Positions 34,909 through 45,100 of a stretch of DNA of 64,000 bases are shown here, piece by piece (within the stretch, counting starts at the first letter, position 1; the number at the start of each line of letters is the position of its first letter). The notes under the pieces were generated by a model that saw nothing but the letters and a program-made list of their open reading frames with translations, searched no databases and was not told the DNA's origin. Source of the stretch: Mytilus trossulus (taxonomy: Eukaryota; Mollusca; Bivalvia; Mytilida; Mytilidae); the NCBI RefSeq assembly GCF_036588685.1, contig NC_086384.1, positions 58,634,110 to 58,698,109 on the forward strand, given 5' to 3'. The translations under genes were made by a program, and so were the position numbers.

Positions 34909-36758
34909 TCAATAACATGTTGACAGGACATTGGTGTATAACCCCATCAATAACATGTTGACAGCACACATTTTTGCCTAAAGCCATCGATTACATGTTG
35001 ACAGCACATATAGGTGTATAACGCCATCAATAACATGTTGACAGCATATATAGGTGTATAACGCCATCAATAACATGTTGACATAACACGTTGGTGTATA
35101 ACGGCATCGATAACAAGTTGACAGAACACATTGGTGTATACCACCATCAATAACATGTTGATAGAACACACTGGTGTATAATGCCATCAATAACATATTG
35201 ACTGCACACATTGATGTATAACGCCATCAATAACATGGTGAAAGCACACATAGGTTTAGAACGCCATCGAAAACATGTTGACAGCATACATTGGTGCATA
35301 GTGCGATCAATAAGATGTTGACAATATTGGTGTAAAACGCCATCAATAACATGTTGACAGCACACATTGGTGAATAACGCCATCAATAACATGTTGACAG
35401 CACACATAGGTGTATAACGTCATCAATAACATGCTGACAGGACATTGGTGTATAACCCCATCAATAACATGTTGACAGCACACATGGGTGTATAACTTCA
35501 TCGAGAACATGTTGACAGCACACATTGGTGTATAACGTCATCGAGAACATGTTGACAGCACACATTGGTGTAAAACGCCATCAATAACATGTTGACAATA
35601 TTGGTGTAAAACGCCATCAATAACATGTTGACAGCACACATTGGTGTATAACGCCATCAATAACATGTTGACAATATTGGTGTAAAACGCCATCAATAAC
35701 ATGTTGACAGCACACATTGGTGTATAACGCCATCAATAACATGTTGACAGCACAAATTGGTGTATAACGCCATCAATAACTTGTTGACAGGACGAATAAC
35801 TGCATAACGCCATCGAGAACATGTTGACAGCACACATTGGTGTAGAACGCCACCGATAAAATATTGACAGAACATTGGTATATAACACCATCGAATACCT
35901 GTTGACAGCACACATTGGTGCCTAACGCCATCAATAACATGTTGACAGCACACATAGATATATAACGCATTCAGTAACATGTTGAGAGAACACTTTTGTA
36001 ACTAACACCATCAATAACATGTTGACATCACACATAGGTGAATAACGCCATTCAGAATATGTTGACATGACATTGGTGTATAACGCCATCAATAACATGT
36101 TGACAGGACATTGGTATATAACGCCATCGATAACATGTTGACAGCACACATTTGTGCCTAAAGCCATCGATTACATGTTGACAGCACATATAGGTGTATA
36201 ACGCCATCAATAACATGTTGACAGCACATATAGGTGTATAACGCCATCAATAACATGTTGACATAACACATTGGTGTATAACGGCATCGATAACAAGTTG
36301 ACAGAACACATTGGTGTATACCACCATCAATAACATGTTGATAGAACAAACTGGTGTATAATGCCATCAATAACATATTGACTGCACACATTGATGTATA
36401 ACGCCATCAATAACATGGTGAAAGCACACATAGGTTTAGAACACCATCGAAAACATGTTGACAGCATACATTGGTGCATAGTGCGATCAATAAGATGTTG
36501 ACAGAACACATTGGTGTATAACGCCATCGAGAACATGTTGACAGCACATATTAGTGCCTAACGCCAACAATAACATGTTTACAAAACACATTGGTGTATA
36601 ACGCCATCGAGAACATGTTGACAGCACATATTGGTCCCTTACGCCATCAATAACATTTTGACAAAATAAATTGGTGTATACCACCATCGAGAACATGTTG
36701 ACAGCACATATTGGTGTTTAACGCATTCAATAACATGTTGACAGAACACATGGTTCGA

Positions 36759-37194
36759 GACCACCATTGTCGTCCCTTGATTTTCGTTGTTCACAAATGT
36801 AGTCCCTAGTGTTGACAGTGGGTTACTTGCCATTAATTTTTATACCCCTTCCAAATTTATTTCTCCATGTTTAATGCATCAAATTGCAAGTAGGGGGGTG
36901 AAATTACACTGTAAAAAAATTTGGGTCCAGAATTTTAAAGGAAAGTAGTGATTTGGTCCAGCTGAAAAAGGTTTAAAATTAGCACTTCGGAAGCTGTCAA
37001 AAGATATCAACACGCCCTAAACCTAAAATTGCCCATATTTTGAGGTAGGGACGATGAGGTTTTCTGATATTTTGATATAATTTGTCCCAAAAGTAGTACA
37101 ACACACTGTAAAAGTTTCTTTGAGAAAGCGCAGGTGGGATTTTTTTTATTTTCATTTATGTTCTAAAAGAATTGCACTACGAATTAATTGTGCA
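36759..37194. other. Unique spacer inside the 40-bp satellite
   Basis: The array stops at the third 'GACCACCATTGTCGTCCC' copy, continues through about 400 unique bases ('ACAAATGTAGTCCCTAG', 'GGGTCCAGAATTTTAAAGG') and resumes at about 37195 (GCACAACGCTATCAATAACA). No open frame of note. Confidence 0.7.
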
Positions 37195-38620
37195 CAACGC
37201 TATCAATAACATGTTGACAGGACACATATGTGTATAACGCCATTGAGAACATGTTGACAGAACACATTGGTGTATTATGCCATCAATAACATTTTGACAG
37301 CACACATAGGTGTATAACACCATTGAGAACACGTTGACAGCACACATTGGTCAATAACGACATCAATAACATGTTGACAGCACACCTAGGTAGAAAACGC
37401 CATCGAGAACATGTTTACAGCACACATTGGTGTATTACGCCTTCAATTGCATGTTGACAAAACACATTGGTGTATAACGCAATCGAGAACATGTTGACAG
37501 CACATATTGGTGTATAACGCCATGGCGAACATTTTGACAGGACATTGGTGTATAACGCCATTTATAACATGTTGACAGCATATATAGGTGTATAACGTCA
37601 TGGATAACATGTTGACAGCACACATTGGTGTATAACGTCATTGAAAACATGTTGACAGATCACATTGGTGTATTACGCTATCAATAACATGTTGACAACA
37701 CACATATGTGTATAACGCCATTGAGAACACGTTGACAGCACACATTGGTGAATAACGCCATCAATAACATGTTGACAGCACACATAGGTGTAAAACGCCA
37801 TTGAGAACATGTTGACAGCACATATTGGTGTATAACGCCATGGAGAACATATTGACAGGACATTGGTGTAAAACGCCATCGATAACATGTTGACAGCGCA
37901 CAAAGGTGTATAACGCCATCGAAACATGTTGACAGCACACATTGGTGTATCACGCCATCAATAACATGTTGAGAAAACACATTGATGTATAACGCCATCG
38001 AGAACATGTTGACTGCACATATTGGTGTATAACGCCACGGATAACATGTTGACAGGACATTGGCGTATAACGCCATCAATAACATGTTGACAGGACATTG
38101 TTGTATAACGCCATCAATAACTTGTTGACAGCACACATAGGTGTATAGCCATCAATAACATGTTGACTGCACACATTGGTGTATAACGCCATCGAGAATA
38201 TGTTGACAGCACACATTGGTGTATAACGCCATCGATAACATGTTGACAGCACACATTGGTGTATAAAGACATTGATAACATGTTGACATCAAGCATTGGT
38301 GTATGACGCCATCGATAAGATGTTTACAGCACACATTTGTGTATAACGCCATCGAGAACATGTTGATAGCACACATTGGTGTATAACGCCATCAATATCA
38401 TGTTGGCAGCACACATTGGTGTATAACGCCACTGAGAACATGTTGACAAGACATTGGTGTATAACCCCTTCAATAACATGTTGACAAAACATAGGTGAGC
38501 AATGCCATCGATAACATGTTGACAGGACGTTTGTGTTTAACGTCATCAATAACATGTTTACAGCACATTGGTGTATAACGCCATCAATAACATGTTGGCA
38601 GGACATTGATGTATAACGCC
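37195..38620 (+). repeat. 40-bp satellite array, block 2
   Basis: Same unit and orientation as block 1. Ends at about 38620 with 'GATGTATAACGCCAG'. Variants with CATTGAGAACA and CATGGAGAACA are more frequent here than in block 1. Confidence 0.95.
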
Positions 38621-38701
38621 AGATAATTTAGTTCATCTTGATCGTATAGTAGTCTGCCTACAGATGTATGAGTTCACATTTAGCTTTTGGTAGTTATACA
38701 T

Positions 38702-38707
38702 TTTATT
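38702..38707 (-). terminator. Candidate polyadenylation signal of the HEPN gene
   Basis: TTTATT on the plus strand is AATAAA on the minus strand, about 230 bases after the TAA stop at 38935. It is the nearest good hexamer and would put the 3' UTR just outside the 40-bp satellite. Confidence 0.45.
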
Positions 38708-38934
38708 CGATCAAAAAGGTATCATAATTCTTTTTTATATACTTGTTATCCTGAATAATGTCCCTGTACAGTGTTTCGAGGTCGAAGTTAGCTGTTTTGT
38801 TTGAAGGACTTCTGCATTGACTCGCAGAAAGAATACAGGATAATTATGAACATACCAATTAAAAAAAAGTAAACACTATTATTTATCTGTTTTAGAAATA
38901 TTTACATTTTTACAAAATTGTGAAATCCCTTAAA

Positions 38935-39137
38935 TTAGTTACCAAGACAGATAGGTAGGACTGATGCAGTAATGTTATTGTTTGTTCCGCTTTCGTTTAA
39001 ATGTTTGGTGATGGCTTCCGATATATGTCTAAATTGCTCCTCCATTTTGTCGTTGGTTTTAAATAACTCGACCTCGATATCAAATTCTAAGTAAACTGGT
39101 TCTCCCATGGTTGTTGGTGCATTCCATTGTGTGAATT
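38935..39137 (-). CDS. HEPN gene exon 5 (C-terminus, stop)
   Basis: The acceptor is TTACCTCTACCTTTCAG (AG at 39139-39138). It encodes EFTQWNAPTTMGEPVYLEFD, a helix (MEEQFRHISEAITKHLNESG) and ends LPICLGN before TAA at 38937-38935. The split codon with exon 4 is GAA. Confidence 0.75.
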
Positions 39138-42100
39138 CTGAAAGGTAGAGGTAAGAAAAACATATTACCTCTAGTAGTAACGTGTATATTGTTGAATCCT
39201 TTGATAGACTGATTACTGTTCAAATATGGAATGATTTAAATATAACATTTGTTGTTTTTATAATTTGATTTTGCCGTGTTTCCTTCAAGTCTCTAGTTTT
39301 AACCTGACATCAAATCATATAGACTATAGACTAAACCTGTCGGCTGTGAACTGTTTAAAATCTAAATGCCCATTCAAATCTATAATGAGCAGATGAAAAG
39401 ATTAAAACCTAAAAAGCAAAAATTAGCCACAAGACAACAGATTCGTGCATCATAGTCACACACTTTTAAAATATTTTGTAAGAGGACGTCATATTCATAG
39501 CAGAACGTGAAGTTAAAGGATAGGATAATGCTAGCTTCATTTGTTCCCCCTACAATTAAAGTGGTCATAACAAAGTACAGTTTATTAATTCCTAAAAGGG
39601 TACAGTCCTAAGATAATTTCTTAATGATTTCTTCTTTAGTATGTGTAATGTTTTTGTTTGGGGTGTTTTAATTGTCAAGTGAATTGTCAATATCTAATTC
39701 ATCTATCAAGAAGTTGATGTAATGTGATTTACATACACACAAAGATGTTTTGGAATTTGTCTGTGGGGACAACAACATCTCTGTCACTGAGGTTTGAAAT
39801 GTCCTTAGCAACATTTGGGTATTTCAAGATCCATGAAGCATGTGTATTCATGACATATTCTCCTTTTTTATTTAAAGAATATGATTTTTATCATTGACCT
39901 GAAGGTTTCATTCAGTTTCACAAAACACGCCTTTTTTTTTTAGATATATATAATATTTTATCCACCATTTTCTACATTTGAAAATGCCTGTACCAAGTCA
40001 GGAATATGACAGTTCTTGTCCATTCGTTTTTGATGCGTTTTGTTATTTGATTTTGCCATGTGGTTTATATGGACTTTCCAAATTGATTTTCCTCTTAGTT
40101 CAGTATTTTTGTGATTTTACTTTTTATTCATAAATATTTTGTTTGGTTGACGTTCCTAGATAAGATATCTGTTCTATCTCATAGAGACATAACTTGGGAA
40201 CGTTACCAGTATAAATTCACATGTATAGCGGAGAAATTGAAGTATGAGGGAGACCCAAAGTGACGGGAAAGGTTGTACAGAATTAAGTAGAAGTTTTAAC
40301 TCTTAGTCGTTCGAGGCATATACATATTGAAAATAAACCTTTAATAAAATAGTAGTGCATATCAACTTTTTTCTTTTAGTTCCGACTTTTATTCGGGTCA
40401 ATTTAGTTTGCAAAACCTACGCACTGTGTGCTATTGTCAATTTCTAATCGTCCTGAAAATCTGTAAGATATTTGTCATTATACTTAAAATAAGCATATAA
40501 GTATTTAAAATCGATGTAAGATATTTATTTATAAAACATTAGTTACAAACCTTGTACAGGTATCAATACCAAATCAATAGTTTCAGTATTGAAGGTTGTA
40601 ATACGTTCTAAAATTCTTCTCAGAAATAAAGTAAGGGTAGATCGTAATAGTTGATCTGTTTCCAGCAATATTATCAATATCTCTACATGTAGAACTATAC
40701 TCCCTTTAGTGGCAACAATAAATTCAATTCCACCCAAGTCTTTGTTTATTTCGTCTCTGAGGGAGTTCAGAATATCAATGGTTGTCTCGACTTCCTCCTC
40801 AGTCTGGAAAATGATCTGTACACGGACTTTACGTTTTTCTTCTAAATATTATAAAGTGTATCATTATATTACTTTCCATTAAGAATTTTCCTCGGAGTTT
40901 TTTTTTTTGTGATGTCTTACAAGTCTAATGTTATAAAGCTATTTACACGATGCTATTTATATCTATTGAAAAAATGATATTTTGCAGAAATGAAAATATG
41001 TACTTGCTTGGCAGTTATTCAAATTTTCAAATCTCCTCTTTATGAAAGCATCAAACATGTTTTTTTATTCATTCCTGAGGTCGAAGGTTAAATCCGTATA
41101 CCATTGGTACTTTTTACATCAACTAATCTCCAAATTATATTGAATATGATGTGACTTTTCACTGAACTTCATGAAATATTCTGTATGTTTTTCCGTCTTT
41201 ATTAACCTTGCCAAGGTGTCGTATCTGTTAGCCTGTTCGTGATGTACAGTTACCTAGCAAGGACCGGTAGGAATGGGTAAGCTAAGCCCAAGATTAATGT
41301 GGTGTGAGAAAGGATGGAAACGAATCTTTGAGAAATTTGTATGTGACCTGTTGCATAGTAAAGTGTCTATCTATCTATTGTCTTTCATTTGCCACTGGAC
41401 GTTCAGAAAACGTCAACCAATCAATCATCCTTTGGATTTGTGATTTATTTAAGAGCTATGTTATAGTATATATATTTTTAATTTCATTTTGTTTTCTGAG
41501 GTAGTAATACAAAAATATCATATATTCATACTAATTACCTTCTAATGATTCTTCCTTCAATATAGATCTCAGATTCATTAAACTTTGATTAAAACTTTCT
41601 CCCCAGAAAAACTTTATAGGTTTGTTTTCAAATTGCACTGTAAATTGAAAGTACTTATTCAATTAATACATAAATTTATACGATGCGCATTTTAAGAATG
41701 AACTAGACGACAACCAGTAAATATCCCAAATGATGTTACTTTATAATTTTTGTCCACTCTGTATAATACGTATACGTATATAGCTTAAATTGCGGAGACG
41801 TATATATTCTAATATTATTAATTCGTATTATTTAACAAATTTGATTCGTTTAGGCATAGTCACATGTTAAACTATATTTTCGAAGGTAGAGAGAAAACGG
41901 CGTATAGCAAAAAGCATATTGACCGGCAAAATGCATATCGCACGGTTATTTTTAGAATATCTAAAAACCGATATACTTTGTGACGTCATGTAATGAATTT
42001 CAGGATATTGTTTAACGTTTTGAAACACATGATATCTGTGATCAATAATTTGACGGAAAAAATCTTCAAATACATAAGATGTCCAAAAAAAAGTAAATTA

Positions 42101-45100
42101 AATAACAACTAATATGTTGTTATTGTCAAGGAGACAAATTGATGTAATATTTATAAAAGTCCAACAAACCTAAGTAAATGACGATTTTGATACAAATATG
42201 GTCGGAAATTAATAATATAACAAATATAGCCTTTGTACATGTTGTATGAGGTCAATACAGGATATATCGACCCAAATAAGTATATCGACCTCGGACTTCG
42301 TCCTCAGTCAATATACTTCTTTCAGGTCAATATATCCTTGTATCGACCTCATACAAAGGCTATATTTGTATATTAACGCTATTATCTGTATTTTTCCTTT
42401 GATCTTTTTTTGTGATAATTTTCATATCACTCGAGTAGAGTGAATGAAAGTTATCGCTTGTTTCTAAGGTTCTTAGCAACAGGGTATTAATTCACATCCA
42501 CGCGTTAGAGTGTCGGCCAATCAGAAAAGTTTAGCCGAAACTATAAAAAAACTTATCGGTCAACAGAAATGTACAATATTAGGTCATGTCAGGAAAATAT
42601 GAACTTTTTTGTATGAGGCTGAGAAACTGGGAAAGGGCGAGGTTCTACCGAGCCCTTCACCAGTTTTGCGCCGAGTACAAAAAAGTATACAATTTTATGA
42701 CATTGACCTAATATTGTTTTTATACTGGAACTTAAATTAACACATGGATAGCTTTTCAAATCGTAACACAAATGTCAAACTTATCTCAATCCCTTAATGA
42801 ACCCCTGATTCTGGACAAAGTGTTCCATGATGAAATTGACATAATACGAAATATAGCTATGTTACTATATTTAGGAAATAAACACTGCTATACTTGCAGT
42901 ATAAAAGATCATTTCTCGTAAGACGTTCAGTAAATATTTTACCGTGAATTTAATAATTAATTAATTTATAGTTAATAAAAGTTATCAAATCATGTTTCTT
43001 ACAAATAAAAAATGTCAATTCTACATGTTTCTACTACAAATGATCGTCGGTCTGTCTGCATTTCTTCTGAATACATGTATATTTCTTCGTGTGCTATGCT
43101 CAGTCATCGACACATCAGAGTTATAGGACTCGGAGTTCGACTTAGATACAACGCTTCAAATCATAGAAAAATTTGAATATCGGGAAAATGTGTATGCACA
43201 ATTTGGAAAATGTGTATGCACAATTTGGAAAATTTTCACTTGACGTTCCAAATTTCAATTACTAAACATTTAGTAAAAAGCAAACTTCTGAAACTGAAAA
43301 ACAAGAAGTCACGACTCAAAATATTAATCAAACATCCAATTTACAACCTAACATTGACTTTAAAACGGTGAAAATGGTGTTCGCCATAATTGAACACAGC
43401 GGATGAACAGATGAAACAACTTTTTTTTCAAATGAATGAACAAGCTTGTGTGATTACATATTTATATCAAATAAGCCTGCGCCAAAAAAAGTACCTAAAA
43501 GGAAATGCATTATCATCGTGTAAGATATATTTTTTGATGGAATTTGTATCAATTTATATTCGACAATACACACAATAGCGATACATAGATTATTTATGTG
43601 TTTTTTTTTAAACTCGATGCATTTTCTCATTCTCATCTCATCTCGCCCTTTGATGAGATGAAAATGAGAAACAGCATCTCGTTTAAGAAAAACGTAAATA
43701 ATCTATAAATATATAACACATATGGAACGGACGAAATCAAGCAGAACAGAAACATACATGTTTTGTAAACTAAATCCCCATAAGAAATATAAAAATTAAC
43801 AAGGAGGTGCAACTCTGAAAATGTTCATCACCCGTAAAAAAAAAAAAAAAAAAAAGCATGAATGTGAAATAAAATGCTGCTGTAGATATAAATACGCATA
43901 CAAATTAAATCGGGCACAAAAGTGTGTTCCTGTAAAAATATTTCATGTACGCTATACATCAAAACACTATGGATCATGAAGGTCATCGGCTGAAAATTAT
44001 TATAATTTATAAATGATGAAGGCAAATTTTCTGGACGTCATAACGAGTTTGTAGCCCGTCCCGTTTTACTCGAGTGTAACCAACTGACTTCGACTTATGA
44101 CTATATTTGTAAAATGAGCCGCATGACGGCCTCTCCATGTCAAACAGGAAACTGTTACTGCTGCGTTTGTATTTGTTTTGCTCCTTTTCTAGGTTTCTAA
44201 GTTGTTTTGGTGTATCGTTGTTGTCATTTCGTCGTGCTTTTTTAATGTTTTTTGACATGGTATAGTTTGTTTTTCGACTTCCAAATATTCATTCTTCGCC
44301 TCTCTTTTGGTAAAAGTAATTGTAAGTGTTGTAATATACGTCAGCTCAGAAATATATGGGCAGAATAAGAGTAATCTATAAACAAAATACAAAATAACAA
44401 AGGATCTCAAAATGACACGACTCATTAAAAATCACAAAAACAGCTCCATCGGCAAATATACCGAATCTCATGATTCTGCATATACTTTCAGGAAATTTAT
44501 ACAATTATAGCTATTTTACGAATTTTCCCTTTGATCTTGCTAACTGATAATTGCCTTTCTCAGCGGAGTCGAGTGATATGAATATTATTATCTAAGGGAT
44601 CACGTGCCGTTGTCAAGGAAATTCACAACATCTTCATAAGTAAAATAGCGATAAACAGATTATCATTGGTCATGTCAACTCGATTGCTTTGCTCACCGTA
44701 CCGGCTTAAGCGAGAAAATCAATCTCGTTGAGTTAACCAACGATAATCTATAAATTTTGGCTACTGTAATAACATAAATATGTTTTAAAAACGCTGATGG
44801 TATACACTTACATTTTATATTTTCCAGCTGTTTTAAGGCGGTCATGTATTTGGTCTGCATTTGCTTATCCATACCACATGTCTTATGCAGTTTTATAAGT
44901 CGTTCATAATTTGTCTTGTTGAAAAAGTTTAGATCCATTCTATAACAAATATCACGGAACGTGTCGAAGTAATCATCAAATTCATCTTTTCCGATGTTTG
45001 TGTTGCATCGGTGAGCCAAATGGTTTCTGTAACGACGAATGCGTTCTGCATCATCTGCCAGTTTCATATCTGCTTTTTCTGGTTTATTTCCCCATCCATT

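Larger units (their letters stand above)
33561..36758 (+). repeat. 40-bp satellite array, block 1
   Basis: Tandem units of 40 bases, each joining CACATTGGTGTATAACGCCA to TCAATAACATGTTGACAGCA. Shorter 38-bp variants (GACAGGACATTGG) are common. Internal duplications are visible: 34981-35320 and 36161-36500 are the same segment 1180 bases apart. The unit has no minus-strand stop in any frame and 40 is not a multiple of three, so the minus strand yields many overlapping frames with a 40-residue period (VNMLLMALYT, CCQHVIDGVIHQ, VLSTCYRWRYTP). These are the same DNA read in three frames, not proteins. Confidence 0.95.
41638..44811 (-). other. HEPN gene intron 2, rich in foldback elements
   Basis: A long intron holding four imperfect palindromes (42211-42376, 42573-42717, 43585-43708, 44641-44760). 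No exon with compatible phase was recognised inside. A poly-A run (about 20 bases) lies near 43837-43856. Confidence 0.55.

Noticed and set aside
33786..38606. Many overlapping minus-strand frames encoding cysteine-rich peptides
   Set aside because: They have a 40-residue period that is the 40-bp satellite read through three frames. Overlapping frames in all phases and no start or splice context argue against proteins.
33413..38620. Possible CRISPR array because of regular ~40-bp repeats
   Set aside because: Units are contiguous without unique spacers, diverge freely, and the context is eukaryotic.
44007..44425. Minus-strand frames inside intron 2
   Set aside because: No family similarity, and no acceptor/donor pair in the phase used by the HEPN gene.
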